Notes: generated by a model not told the origin, from the sequence alone. A stretch of 64,000 nucleotides of DNA from VGNY01 sp964549635 (GCA_964549635.1 CAZJVJ010000007.1:1-64000), one strand, 5' to 3'. Shown: positions 1-9,040, counted from the first letter of the stretch. Translations and numbers: made by a program.

Positions 1-76
1 CGTTAACTTGTTCCCGAAGTAACTTGCTAATTTCTTGCTGAATTAAACTGCTTACGCGCTCGGCACGCCGTGTCAC
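1..76 (-). CDS. rbfA: Ribosome-binding factor A, N-terminal fragment
   Basis: Reverse-strand translation from a GTG at 76 reads MTRRAERVSSLIQQEISKLL, the typical opening of RbfA, the cold-shock protein that binds the 30S subunit during 16S rRNA maturation. An AGAGG motif lies eight bases upstream of this GTG; another in-frame GTG at 85 overlaps that motif and is less likely. Only about 25 codons are in the window; the gene runs off the left edge. It follows infB by about 80 bp on the same strand, the usual nusA-infB-rbfA order, which supports the call despite its shortness. Confidence 0.8.
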   Translation of the reverse strand, partial: MTRRAERVSSLIQQEISKLLREQVN

Positions 77-155
77 CGTTTTCACCTCTGGGTTAAAAAG
101 CTTGTTCTATGGAGAGAAAAAACTAATTTAGCAGAAAAAATTAAACCAGCGTAGT

Positions 156-2000
156 TTAAGTAACTGTTTCTTTACGGTAGAGCTGAATGATGTCACCAAC
201 TTGAAAATCAGAGAAGTTTTCGATTTTGATGCCACACTCAAAACCAGCAGCCACCTCTTTAACATCATCTTTAAATCGCCTTAAGCTAATGATCCGTGAT
301 TCGCAAATTAGTTCACCCCGTCGTAGAACTCTGGCTAAAGAATCTCGCCTTATTTTGCCCTCTTTGACTGAAACTCCAGCCGCCTTACCTTTTTTCCCTG
401 TCTCAAAAATAGCTATGATTTCAGCCTGTCCCTCGGTGACCTCAACGTATTTTGGCTCTAGCATACCTTTCAGTGCCCTATCCACATCTGTTATAAGCTC
501 GTAGATGACGTTGTAATGCCGTATGCTTATTCCTTCCATCTCAGCTAATCTTTGTGCCCCTGGCTCAGGTCGGCTATTGAAGCCAATGATTATCGCTTTC
601 GAGGCTAAAGCCAAGAGCACATCGCTTTCTGTTATGCTGCCGCTACCTGTGTGGATAACTCTAACCTTGACCTTCTCGTCCCCGAGGCGCTCAAGCGAAT
701 CCCTGATCGGTTCGATGCTGCCTTGCACATCCGTCTTAAGTATTATGTTGAGTTCCCTTATGTTACCAGCACTGATTTGAGCTGAAAAATCGCTTAAACT
801 TAGCGGTTTCGCTGGTGTGAGAAGCCTTTGTTTCATGTCCCTATTTTTTTCTAGAAGTAGCTTAGCTTCGCGTTCGTTACTAACTACCTTAAATATATCT
901 CCAGCTTGAGGGACTGCGTTTAAACCTAAAACTTCCACAGGGGTAGATGGTTCAGCCTTTTTGAGGTGTTTACCTAAATCATTGAACATTGCCTTTACTT
1001 TTCCGGAGGTATCGCCGATTACCAGTATATCACCTTGTTTGAGTATGCCTTTTTGAACTAAAAGCGTGGCTAACGGCCCTTTGGTTTTGTCCAGTTTGGC
1101 TTCAATCACGGTGCCTTCTGCAGGACAGTCCACCTCGGTTTTGAGCTCTAGTATATCAGCGACCAGGAGAAGGTTTTCCAAAAGCTCGTCTATGCCCTGT
1201 TTTTTCTTGGCTGATATTGGTACACATACAGTATCGCCCCCCCATTCCTCAACCAGTAGGCCTAAATCGGCAAGTTGCTGTTTAACCTTGTCAGGATTAG
1301 CGTTAGGTTTATCAATCTTGTTAATGGCTACAACTATAGGTACATCAGCAGCTCGAGCATGGCTGATGGCTTCTACAGTCTGGGGCATTACCCCATCGTC
1401 AGCGGCTACCACCAGGACGGCGATATCGGTGACTTGAGCCCCTCTTGCCCGCATAGCAGTGAAAGCCTCGTGACCAGGTGTATCCAGAAAGGTAATTTTT
1501 CGTGAGTCTATTTCAACCTGGTAAGCTCCTATGTGCTGTGTAATAGCTCCTGCTTCAGTGGCTATTATATTACTTTGTCGGATAGCATCGAGGAGGCTTG
1601 TCTTGCCATGGTCAACATGGCCCATGATGGTAATCACCGGTGGGCGAGGAACCAGTTTGCCAGTTCCTGTTGTCACAGCATGCTTTGTTAAAGGCGATTT
1701 AAGTTGCCTCTTAGCCTCGTAGCCGAAATGGGCAGCCACTACCGCGGCTATCTCAAAATCAATCACCTGGTTAATATTGGCCATGACACCGTTTCTCATG
1801 AGCTGTTTGATGATTTCTATGGGGCTTACATGGAGAAGCTCAGCCAGTTGTTTGACGCTTACAGCCTGAGGAAGACTGACCTGTTGCGGTGTCTGCAAAC
1901 TGGTTATAGTTTCGCGGGTATTCCTGCCCTGGTTAATGTTAGTTGATTGCTTACTTTCACTCAACTGAATACCCTTCCCTTTCAGGCAAGCTGTTGCCAT
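156..2000 (-). CDS. infB: Translation initiation factor IF-2
   Basis: GTPase that places initiator tRNA on the 30S subunit and drives subunit joining. The 614-residue protein has a short N-terminal region with one IF2_N domain (about residues 45-95), then the G domain: P-loop GHVDHGKT at 127-134, DTPGH at 173-177, NKID at 227-230, SAK near 263. The C-terminal half carries the domain II-IV regions of the IF-2 family. It is shorter than E. coli IF-2 (890 residues) because the long N-terminal extension is absent. The ATG overlaps the end of ylxR by about 44 bp, so the two are probably translationally coupled; a later start cannot be excluded. Third gene of the nusA-ylxR-infB-rbfA operon. Confidence 0.97.
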   Translation of the reverse strand: MATACLKGKGIQLSESKQSTNINQGRNTRETITSLQTPQQVSLPQAVSVKQLAELLHVSPIEIIKQLMRNGVMANINQVIDFEIAAVVAAHFGYEAKRQLKSPLTKHAVTTGTGKLVPRPPVITIMGHVDHGKTSLLDAIRQSNIIATEAGAITQHIGAYQVEIDSRKITFLDTPGHEAFTAMRARGAQVTDIAVLVVAADDGVMPQTVEAISHARAADVPIVVAINKIDKPNANPDKVKQQLADLGLLVEEWGGDTVCVPISAKKKQGIDELLENLLLVADILELKTEVDCPAEGTVIEAKLDKTKGPLATLLVQKGILKQGDILVIGDTSGKVKAMFNDLGKHLKKAEPSTPVEVLGLNAVPQAGDIFKVVSNEREAKLLLEKNRDMKQRLLTPAKPLSLSDFSAQISAGNIRELNIILKTDVQGSIEPIRDSLERLGDEKVKVRVIHTGSGSITESDVLLALASKAIIIGFNSRPEPGAQRLAEMEGISIRHYNVIYELITDVDRALKGMLEPKYVEVTEGQAEIIAIFETGKKGKAAGVSVKEGKIRRDSLARVLRRGELICESRIISLRRFKDDVKEVAAGFECGIKIENFSDFQVGDIIQLYRKETVT

Positions 2001-2286
2001 ACTCTAGCAGAGCTTGTCGGTTTTCTACTGTAAGACTGGTGCGTAAGGCATAGTCCAAGCGGTTGCTTTTTAAGCCTGATTGCCAGCACTCACGTGTTTT
2101 ACACAAATAAGCCCCTCGGCCTGACTTCTTGCCTTTGAAATCTATCTCAACAGTCCCGGCACTGCAAACCAGCCTTACAAGCTCTTTTTTCGGCTTCTTT
2201 ACTCGGCAAACTATGCAACTGCGCTCAGGTATATGCTTTTGCTTGAGGCCGTGCTCTTTGCTTTTAGAATTGCTCTTCAAATTCAT
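1957..2286 (-). CDS. ylxR: YlxR family (DUF448) RNA-binding protein
   Basis: Small basic protein of 109 residues with the YlxR signature: a CIVC pair inside RSCIVCRVKKPKKELVRLV (about residues 23-41) and the GRGAYLC motif (about 57-63). Members bind RNA; in some Firmicutes the protein (RnpM) is reported to modulate RNase P. The gene sits between nusA and infB, its conserved position, and overlaps the end of nusA by about 23 bp and the start of infB by about 44 bp. This tight packing implies one transcript with coupled translation. Family assignment is firm; the function in this organism is inferred. Confidence 0.93.
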   Translation of the reverse strand: MNLKSNSKSKEHGLKQKHIPERSCIVCRVKKPKKELVRLVCSAGTVEIDFKGKKSGRGAYLCKTRECWQSGLKSNRLDYALRTSLTVENRQALLEYGNSLPEREGYSVE

Positions 2287-3703
2287 CCTCTTCGTATTCT
2301 AGCCTCTTCGGACGTGCCTTTTTAATCTTACCCTTTCCTTCTAGAAGCTCTACCTCTTTCTTGCCAGTTTTCTTCTTTCTGGACTTATCTGCTTTTGCTG
2401 GCAAAATATCTTCAGCGAACCGAATTCTGGGTGCCTCTGTGGATTTCGTTGGTGAAGAAAGGGCAGAAGTTAAGACCAGCTCGTAGCTGGTCGGGGTTGC
2501 AGTTGCTGCCTCCGTTTCTTCTTCCTTGAGTGGCGCCACCTCTTCCTCAGCCACAGGCAGCGGTTGGATGGCCTCCTCTAAAGCCGCAAACTCAGGGGCG
2601 CTCTCCTCAATCTTATCGGTTGTCTTCTTGGCTTCAGCCGCTTGTTTGGCCAAACTGGCCCTTTCTGCCTCGAAGACCGAGACGCTTTTGATATCAATTC
2701 TCCAGCCCGTTAGCTTAGCTGCCAGTCTAGCATTCTGGCCTTCTTTGCCGATGGCTAGGGATAGCTGCTTATCGGGAACAATCACTCTAGCGGTGTTCTC
2801 GGCGTGGTTAAGTTCAACGCTTGATACCTGGGCAGGACTAAGAGCGTTGGCAATGAATACCGCTGGGTCATCAGACCACTCGACTACATCGATCTTCTCG
2901 CCGTTAAGTTCGTGTACGATATTTTGTATTCTGATACCGCGCAGTCCGACACAGCACCCCACAGGGTCGATTCCTTGCTGGCGTGCTGCTACAGCGACCT
3001 TGCTTCGATAGCCTGCTTCGCGAGCAATTGATTTTATTTCTATAATACCGTTGTATATTTCAGGGATTTCTAGCTCGAAAAGTCTTCTCAGCAAATTACG
3101 ATGCGAGCGTGATACTATTATCTCAGGTCCCTTGGTGGTCTTGGTTACTCCTAGCACGTAAAGCTTGAGCCTCTGTCCGATGCGATAACGTTCGTTGTGT
3201 ACCTGTTCGCTGCTGGGAAGTATCGCCTCGGTCTTGCCTATATCAATATAAATCTGCTCGGAGGTAATGCGTTGCACCGTTCCGGTGATGACATCGCCTT
3301 CCTTACCGGTGAATTCTTCATAAATAGCATGGTGTTCCGCTTCATGCAATCGTTGCAAAATCACCTGTCTTGCTGTCTGAGCGGCAATACGTCCAGCGTT
3401 TGGAGGTGTAGATTCTATACTTATGACGTCGCCAATTTTAGCATTCTTGTCGATCTTTTGAGCTTCGGCGAGGGATATCTCGCGAATAAGGTCGGTCGGC
3501 TTTTCAACCACCATTTTTTTAACGTAGACTTTCACTTCGCCGGTTTGGGGATTAATTTTGGCTGAGATTTCTTGGCCGGCAGGAAAAGCATCTTTTCTGT
3601 ATGCGGAAACCAGCGCTGACTCTATGGCAGCCAGCACTACTTCTTTAGGTAGATGCTTCTCAGCCGAAAGTTGGGTAAGGGCGACCATGAACTCGGTTTT
3701 CAT
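2264..3703 (-). CDS. nusA: Transcription termination/antitermination protein NusA
   Basis: RNA polymerase-associated factor that modulates pausing, termination and antitermination. The 479-residue protein has the NusA N-terminal domain (about 1-125), an S1 domain (about 130-205, containing GTVQRITSEQIYIDIGKTEA), then KH1 and KH2 with the DPVGxCVGLRG block and LAIGKEGQNARLAAKLTGW near 320-340. The last 130 residues are low-complexity, rich in Glu, Ala and then Lys, instead of a folded repeat domain. In the common DPVGACVG motif the Ala is Cys here. No rimP is seen upstream; the gene begins a transcript with its own promoter and a hairpin in the leader, suggesting self-regulated termination. 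Confidence 0.96.
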   Translation of the reverse strand: MKTEFMVALTQLSAEKHLPKEVVLAAIESALVSAYRKDAFPAGQEISAKINPQTGEVKVYVKKMVVEKPTDLIREISLAEAQKIDKNAKIGDVISIESTPPNAGRIAAQTARQVILQRLHEAEHHAIYEEFTGKEGDVITGTVQRITSEQIYIDIGKTEAILPSSEQVHNERYRIGQRLKLYVLGVTKTTKGPEIIVSRSHRNLLRRLFELEIPEIYNGIIEIKSIAREAGYRSKVAVAARQQGIDPVGCCVGLRGIRIQNIVHELNGEKIDVVEWSDDPAVFIANALSPAQVSSVELNHAENTARVIVPDKQLSLAIGKEGQNARLAAKLTGWRIDIKSVSVFEAERASLAKQAAEAKKTTDKIEESAPEFAALEEAIQPLPVAEEEVAPLKEEETEAATATPTSYELVLTSALSSPTKSTEAPRIRFAEDILPAKADKSRKKKTGKKEVELLEGKGKIKKARPKRLEYEEDEFEEQF

Positions 3704-3741
3704 TTGATACCTTTACCCCCATTTTTATTTTCTCTTAACAA

Positions 3742-3767
3742 AAAAGTGGGTACTTCGCCCCACTTTT
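3742..3767 (-). terminator. Terminator-like hairpin in the nusA leader
   Basis: Nine-base perfect stem (AAAAGTGGG at 3742-3750, CCCACTTTT at 3759-3767) with an 8-base loop. Read on the minus strand the stem is followed by further T residues, the layout of an intrinsic terminator. It lies between the minus-strand promoter (3794-3822) and the nusA ATG (3703), so it would act as an attenuator on the nusA-infB transcript, not as the end of another gene: the upstream neighbour points the other way. Confidence 0.65.
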
Positions 3768-3793
3768 GTACAATTCTCTTAGATTACACAATT

Positions 3794-3822
3794 AATATAG
3801 CATAACTACACAGAAAATGCAA
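3794..3822 (-). promoter_or_regulatory. Sigma70-type promoter for nusA operon
   Basis: On the minus strand TTGCAT (3817-3822) and TATATT (3794-3799) are separated by 17 bases. Expected start is near 3787, giving a leader of about 85 nt before nusA that contains the terminator-like hairpin at 3742-3767. Confidence 0.65.
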
Positions 3823-3921
3823 ATCTGACAGGTAGCGCTTTTTAGCGCGCGGGCTTGTCTTGTCGTAGAGCAGTTGGTATACTCGAAGCCCGACGAAGCG
3901 TGGAGGCAAAAAGAACAGCCT

Positions 3922-4833
3922 ATGTTTTCTACTGAGAGAGGGGCTGCCAACCTCTTAATCGGCGTGGTCTTAGGGCTCATAGTACTGAAAATTGCGGTCG
4001 GCTGGCTTAGCGGCAGCATTAGCGTATTAGCCCAGGCGATGGATAGCCTTCTTGACCTTTTTGCTGGGCTGGTTACATTTTTCGCCATTCGTATCGCGAA
4101 CAAACCGGCTGATAGACAACACCCATTTGGGCATGGCAAGGTGGAAGACATAGCTGGTGTGGTTCAGGGGGTACTCATTTTTATTACTGCCGGGCTGATA
4201 GTCTATTCGGCGGTTCAGCGCATACTAAACAAAGCTACCGTAGAGATAGCTGAGGCAGGCATCGGGGTAATGGTAGTCTCCGTAATAGCCAGCCTTTCCC
4301 TTTCCCGTCATCTGCGAAAAGTATCTCAGACTACAGGGTCTATTGCACTGGAAGCCAACGCACGGAACATCAATGCTGACATTTATTCCGCCATAGCAGT
4401 GTTAGTTGGGTTGCTGGTGGTGCGTTTTACAGACCTGAACATTATGGATCCGATAATAGCTATAGGAATGGCCATTTATATTGCCAAACTTGCATATGAC
4501 ACACTGGGTAAGCCGCTGCTTGGATTGGTAGATGCCAGTCTTCCCCGTTCGGAGCAGGCGGTGATAGAATCTTGTCTGGCTGATTGGAAGGGGCAGGTAG
4601 TTGATTTTCATAAATTGCGGACGCGCCGTTCTGGGAACCAGCGCCACGTGGACCTTCATCTTGTAATGGCAAAAGACACGAATTTAAACGAGATTCACAA
4701 GGTATGTGACCTGCTGGAGCACGATATTCGCTCAAGATTGCCCCGAACCGATGTTGTTATCCATGTAGAGCCCTGCGATGGTGAATGCAAGCATTGCTCT
4801 ATTGATTCCTCCGTATGTAAGAGTAAAGACTGA
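3922..4833 (+). CDS. Cation diffusion facilitator family transporter
   Basis: Inner-membrane metal/proton antiporter (Zn, Fe, Mn or Cd class not decidable). About 303 residues: several hydrophobic segments, the metal-site pattern DSLLDLFAG in the second segment, the family motif HPFGHGKVED after it, and NARNINADIYSA before the fifth, followed by the cytoplasmic domain (HVDLHLVMAKDTNLNEIH). The C-terminus carries an extra cysteine-rich tail, CDGECKHC then a further Cys, not typical of the family and possibly a metal sensor. The ATG at 3922 is preferred because it begins at the conserved part; the frame stays open to a TTG at 3874. Convergent with the nucleoside phosphorylase gene downstream. 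Confidence 0.9.
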   Translation: MFSTERGAANLLIGVVLGLIVLKIAVGWLSGSISVLAQAMDSLLDLFAGLVTFFAIRIANKPADRQHPFGHGKVEDIAGVVQGVLIFITAGLIVYSAVQRILNKATVEIAEAGIGVMVVSVIASLSLSRHLRKVSQTTGSIALEANARNINADIYSAIAVLVGLLVVRFTDLNIMDPIIAIGMAIYIAKLAYDTLGKPLLGLVDASLPRSEQAVIESCLADWKGQVVDFHKLRTRRSGNQRHVDLHLVMAKDTNLNEIHKVCDLLEHDIRSRLPRTDVVIHVEPCDGECKHCSIDSSVCKSKD

Positions 4834-4864
4834 ATTGGGATGTCTTTGCGGGTGATGTTTGGAG

Positions 4865-5635
4865 TTAAGAGGTGGTGGAATATATATCTTTCAGGACACA
4901 CAGGGTAATTTCGATAGCGCGTTGTATTGACGCCTTGAATTCTGGCCTTTGAAACGCTGGCTGCCATTCGTGCCATAGTTCATCGCTCACTATAAGCAGG
5001 TTGCACACTTCAACTTTGCGAACCTGCCCCAGTGTGTACATGGCTGAGGTCTCCATGTCTACCCCTAAGACTCCCTGTTGGCTATACATCTTGATCTTGC
5101 TTATAAGCTCGCGATACGGCGCATCTGTTGTCCAGAGTGGGCCAGATAGGATATTTATGCCCTGTGTTTGACAACATGCCAGAAAGGAGTCGAGAAGTTT
5201 TCTGCTGGGAGCCGGGTTTGTCCCGTTGTTAAGATAGTGGGCTGATGTGCCTTCTTCAATGACGCAGGATGTTGGGATGAGGAAAGTCCCCGACGGAGCT
5301 GAGGGCTGGAGGCTTCCGGCAAAGCCAATACCTATAAAAGTACTAGCGCCGCAGGCAATCATCTCTTCCATAATCATGACCGTGCCTGGTGCCCCTATAG
5401 GGGCAAGTGCGCAGGAGACGCCGTGACCTTCAAGTTCTCCGGCATAGAGAGGGTATTGCTTTCTATATATCCAGTGCTGGCATAATTTGGCACAAAGTTT
5501 TTCGGCTAACGATTGCACCACCGTGTAGCTCCAGGAAAGCACCACTGTGGGAGCTACCCCAAGGTCCTCAATGGCTATCTGCCGCTGTGCTGTATACCAG
5601 CTTACAAACATTCGAGCAGAAAAGCGTTCATCCAT
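4865..5635 (-). CDS. Nucleoside phosphorylase family protein (PNP/UDP type)
   Basis: Predicted 256-residue cytosolic enzyme that splits a nucleoside with phosphate into base and ribose-1-phosphate. The fold's landmarks are present: APIGAPGTVMIMEEM (about 78-92), the glycine-rich strand FIGIGFAGSLQ (about 99-109), and VDMETSAMY at 192-200, where the ME pair contacts the ribose. An SDELWHEW segment follows, in the place of the active-site Asp region. Closest by pattern to uridine phosphorylase-like proteins, but substrate (uridine, purine or methylthioadenosine) cannot be set from the sequence. It is transcribed toward, and ends about 30 bp from, the cation transporter gene. About 110 bp without a recognised feature separates it from the upstream ATPase gene. 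Confidence 0.8.
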   Translation of the reverse strand: MDERFSARMFVSWYTAQRQIAIEDLGVAPTVVLSWSYTVVQSLAEKLCAKLCQHWIYRKQYPLYAGELEGHGVSCALAPIGAPGTVMIMEEMIACGASTFIGIGFAGSLQPSAPSGTFLIPTSCVIEEGTSAHYLNNGTNPAPSRKLLDSFLACCQTQGINILSGPLWTTDAPYRELISKIKMYSQQGVLGVDMETSAMYTLGQVRKVEVCNLLIVSDELWHEWQPAFQRPEFKASIQRAIEITLCVLKDIYSTTS

Positions 5636-5746
5636 AGTATTTATTTTTTACTGGTTGTAATTTGTTGAACTATCCCGAAAATCCGCCACCGTTTTTGTTG
5701 TGATGTCTGGTTCCCAGATGGTACGATTAGCCTGATTGCTACTATG

Positions 5747-7831
5747 TCAGTCGACCGATATGACATTGCCGCAGTGGTCGAAGTTATCGCTGCAGGTGAA
5801 AAGCAAGATTTGATGTTCTTTAGCCAGCTCCTGCAGTAGTGACATGGTTTTTTCCAATCTCTTAGGGTGGAAGTTGACGAAGGGATCGTCAAGTAGCAGC
5901 GGTGGTTGCTTTCCTTCTGTAATCAGTTTGACTAGTGCAAATCTAGCAGCTATATAGAATTGATCCTGTGTAGCTCGGCTTAGTTCTGTGACATCAACCC
6001 AGTCTTTCTTTTCAGGCGAAAAGGTTTTAATGGACAGGTCAGTCTCGTCTATTTTAACTTGACTGTATCTTTCGTTGGTTATGATTGACACATATCTGCC
6101 GAGCTCCTTCTCCAACATTTGGGCCGCCCTGCAAAGCGTTTCTTTGTGGGCTTGGTCAAGGGCTTCCATCGTTATGTTGTAAATGGTCTGTTTTCTATTC
6201 CAGAACTCCCTCTCTTGCTCTAACCCTTTCAGTTCCTCTTCGATTTCTGCTAGCTGGTCTGTATCTGCATCTGTGTAACGGAAAAACTCCTCAAGCGCGC
6301 CCTTTTGTGTTTCCAGCTGAATTTTTCTGTCTCGTAGTCGCTGGACTACGCTTTCAAGTTTTTGCAAATCTAGAGGTTCTAATTTGAAGGCGATAGACTG
6401 TTCGAGTTCCTTCTGTTTAGCACTTATCTCTATTTCCAAATCCTCATTTTCCTGCTCGAACTGATTCCAGTCCTTGTCGCCCGTTATTCCTCGTAGTATG
6501 TCTGTGATCTCCTTTCTTTTCTCTGTTAAGGCATTATATTTTTGTAACTGGTTGAGATATTCGTTATAGTCCCTAAAATTGAGGGTACCCAGTATTTCTC
6601 TTACAGCCCTTTCCTTTTCCTGAATCTTTCTTTCCAATTCGGCTATATCACCGGATATTAACTTTATCTGGCCTTTCCATCCTTTGTACTGAAATACCCA
6701 GTAAAGCAGGAATAGCAGTCCCACGATTGACGCAATGCCGAGGTACTCGCTGGCGATTAAAGCACCTATGAGGCCAGCTATCGATGCGACTATGCTAGAT
6801 GCAAGCAACCATATGGCTGGCTTCTTGACTTGTCGTTTTTCTGCGAGTTCTTGAATGCTGCTTTTTTGCTGAGCTGCAATGTGTAGCTCGTTTCTGGCTG
6901 TTTCCAGAGCATTTATCAGGTTGTCTTTGCCCATGAAATTGCCAAATTCCTTTGTCAGTTCAGCGTCTATTTTATCAAGCTCTTTTTTAAGTTCTTTTGC
7001 TCGTTGAAGGCGCTTGTATTGTTCCTTGTCTGCTTTTATTTCATCAGAGAGTTCTTTTATCCTGTTGTTTTTCTCCAACAGTTGTTGCTTTGGCGGTAAT
7101 TCTTTATTTACCTCCTCCAGTTCTTCTTCTATGCTGTTCAGCTTCCTTCTGTTTGTCATCAATCTGTTAATTTTTTCTTCAAGGAGTATTTTCTGGCTGT
7201 TAAGCAGTTCTATTCGCTCTGCGATTTTCTGCAAATGCCATTTGGGACCTTTAACATCCTTATGATGTATCTTGCTATACAGCCTCGATACAATTTTCGT
7301 AATATCCGCCTCTTCGGAGCCGCTGATTGTAGCCTGCAGCCTCTTGCTAATAGCGCCAAATGCCTCTCCCCTTTCTGTCTTTGTTGTGCCCTGCGGGATT
7401 ATCCTGATCATCTCCTCCTGTTCCAGGCAGGCCGTGCTTAGAAAGAATATCTCCGAGGGACAGCCCGTGATTTCAGCAATCTTAGCTGCGAAAGTGTGCT
7501 TATTTGTGGCGATGATTGTGTCAGCGGTGATGTCAATAAGCTGGCACGTCCCGTCCTTTAAACTTTTGGCTATTCGGTAGCGTTTCGAATCGGCTTGAAA
7601 CTCCAGCTCGATTTCCCATGGTTCGTCTGTGCCCCAGCTGGTCAGCCCGATTATTTCTTTGTTTGTGGTTGTGGGGTCCTGGAAAAGCGCCTTCGTAATG
7701 GCGAGGCGCAATGATGACTTTCCTGCTTCGTTATCGCTTCCCTTAATTATGTTCAAGCCCGGCGTGAAATGTATGGTTCGTTTTTCCCTGATAGCTTTGA
7801 GCCCTTTGACTGTTATGTTTATGAGGTCCAT
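5747..7831 (-). CDS. SbcC/YhaN-like AAA ATPase with central membrane hairpin
   Basis: 694-residue SMC-type ATPase. Walker A GSDNEAGKSS is at 31-40, long coiled-coil arms run roughly 190-335 and 385-560, and Walker B LLLDDPFVNF is at 645-654 followed by a C-terminal ATPase half. Between the arms lie two hydrophobic stretches (about 343-385: WLLASSIVASIAGLIGALIA and IASIVGLLFLLYWVF), where SbcC or Rad50 would have a zinc hook. This arrangement matches YhaN of Firmicutes, so a membrane-tethered Mre11/Rad50-like complex is inferred. The start overlaps the end of the phosphoesterase gene upstream by 13 bp, indicating a translationally coupled pair. Role probably DNA end processing; not proven here. 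Confidence 0.85.
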   Translation of the reverse strand: MDLINITVKGLKAIREKRTIHFTPGLNIIKGSDNEAGKSSLRLAITKALFQDPTTTNKEIIGLTSWGTDEPWEIELEFQADSKRYRIAKSLKDGTCQLIDITADTIIATNKHTFAAKIAEITGCPSEIFFLSTACLEQEEMIRIIPQGTTKTERGEAFGAISKRLQATISGSEEADITKIVSRLYSKIHHKDVKGPKWHLQKIAERIELLNSQKILLEEKINRLMTNRRKLNSIEEELEEVNKELPPKQQLLEKNNRIKELSDEIKADKEQYKRLQRAKELKKELDKIDAELTKEFGNFMGKDNLINALETARNELHIAAQQKSSIQELAEKRQVKKPAIWLLASSIVASIAGLIGALIASEYLGIASIVGLLFLLYWVFQYKGWKGQIKLISGDIAELERKIQEKERAVREILGTLNFRDYNEYLNQLQKYNALTEKRKEITDILRGITGDKDWNQFEQENEDLEIEISAKQKELEQSIAFKLEPLDLQKLESVVQRLRDRKIQLETQKGALEEFFRYTDADTDQLAEIEEELKGLEQEREFWNRKQTIYNITMEALDQAHKETLCRAAQMLEKELGRYVSIITNERYSQVKIDETDLSIKTFSPEKKDWVDVTELSRATQDQFYIAARFALVKLITEGKQPPLLLDDPFVNFHPKRLEKTMSLLQELAKEHQILLFTCSDNFDHCGNVISVD

Positions 7832-8949
7832 TCTATTACCTGTAAATTTCCTCGCAGGAGAGCAATGCCAAGTTTCAAGGCTTCCTCGTAGATCTCCTTA
7901 TCATTTTCGCCTGCACCTGCAATCTTATGCTGCATAATCCTGATAAACCTACCGCTGACGGTTTCTTCAGGAAAGTCTTCAACTCTGATTTGCTCAAGTC
8001 CAGGATGGGATTTATCTATAACTCGGAGAGCGAAGAAACGATCCTGAAGTCGGTCTTCGATTTCCAGTGGGTTCACATTCAGGTCTACACCAGACAGACC
8101 TACTAGCGTTGCTTGAAGGATGAGACTGGAGTCTGCTTTAGGTGCGATTATTCCTATGATGTCTTCGATTGATTTCACTAGTCCAACATCTATCATAACC
8201 GTATCGAACTTTTTGCTTCCAACATGACGGGGGTCGACCTCGACGTTACCCTTTTCATGTATTGTAACCAGGACCGCATATCCAGAGCCTTTCTGGTCCA
8301 TGTATACCGGCTCGGGAGAACCGCTGTAAAAGGCTTTTACATTCCCCTGACTTAAGTCCTGAAAGGAATGCCAGTGCCCCAAAGCCAGATAGTCGAGTCC
8401 TGAACTGGCTATCTCTTTTGTGTCAAGTATAGCGGCGTCCTTTTCAACACGCCCTTCAATTTTTATAGAGCAGTGAGCCATACCTATATGGAATTTTGAC
8501 TTTTCGATAAGACATATTCCTTGCAGGGGACTCTGGCCAAATGATTTTCCGTCGAAAGCCTTTCCATATACAGTCAAGTCCAGCTCCTCATAGGTCTTGT
8601 GGTGAAGTTGTGGGGTGAAAACGGTAACATTTGCCGGGAAGTGCAGGAATCTGTATATCGAATCGTCGCTGTATGCATCGTGGGTGCCAGGTAGTATACA
8701 TACTTGGATGCCTTTCTTTTTTAGTCTCTCAAACGCTGCCAGTACTCTACCGGTAATCACACCATACACACGGTTAGTGTCAAAAAGGTCGCCGGCAATA
8801 AGGATAATTGGAACATTTGCATTTATCGCTAAGTCAACTATGTGGTCAAAAGTTGCCAGTAACTGGTTCCTGTGTTCTCTGCCTTTTTCACGCAAGATGG
8901 GAAATTCTCGGCCAAGGTGTATGTCTGCTGTGTGTATAACTTTCAGCAT
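7819..8949 (-). CDS. SbcD/YhaO-type DNA repair exonuclease (metallophosphoesterase)
   Basis: 376-residue calcineurin-like phosphoesterase of the Mre11/SbcD class. Metal-binding motifs appear in order: ADIHLG at 8-13, GDLFD near 53-57, GTHD near 88-91, the His in MAHCSI and finally GHWH near residue 190. A C-terminal capping domain follows. It is the nuclease partner of the ATPase encoded immediately downstream (13 bp overlap), so the two gene products most likely form a two-subunit nuclease complex acting on DNA ends. A good minus-strand promoter is seen at 9011-9040. Distinguishing sbcD from yhaO rests on the YhaN-like partner with its membrane hairpin. Confidence 0.88.
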   Translation of the reverse strand: MLKVIHTADIHLGREFPILREKGREHRNQLLATFDHIVDLAINANVPIILIAGDLFDTNRVYGVITGRVLAAFERLKKKGIQVCILPGTHDAYSDDSIYRFLHFPANVTVFTPQLHHKTYEELDLTVYGKAFDGKSFGQSPLQGICLIEKSKFHIGMAHCSIKIEGRVEKDAAILDTKEIASSGLDYLALGHWHSFQDLSQGNVKAFYSGSPEPVYMDQKGSGYAVLVTIHEKGNVEVDPRHVGSKKFDTVMIDVGLVKSIEDIIGIIAPKADSSLILQATLVGLSGVDLNVNPLEIEDRLQDRFFALRVIDKSHPGLEQIRVEDFPEETVSGRFIRIMQHKIAGAGENDKEIYEEALKLGIALLRGNLQVIEWTS

Positions 8950-9010
8950 CGCTGGTTGTGCAATACGGATTTGAAATTCTTGTGGTAAACCAGTTTATAT
9001 GGTAGTACAA

Positions 9011-9040
9011 AGTATAATTGAAGTAGGTAACAATTGGCAA
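9011..9040 (-). promoter_or_regulatory. Promoter for the nuclease pair
   Basis: Minus strand TTGCCA (9035-9040), 18-base spacer, TATACT (9011-9016), placing a start about 55 bp upstream of the SbcD-like ATG at 8949. The rest of the gap 8950-9225 shows no gene or hairpin that I can support. Confidence 0.55.

Noticed and set aside
3850..3900. tRNA-like stretch (AGAGCAGTTGGTATAC, GGGCTT...AAGCCC)
   Set aside because: No acceptor stem, anticodon arm or T-loop can be folded; the similarity is limited to a D-loop-like run upstream of the CDF gene.
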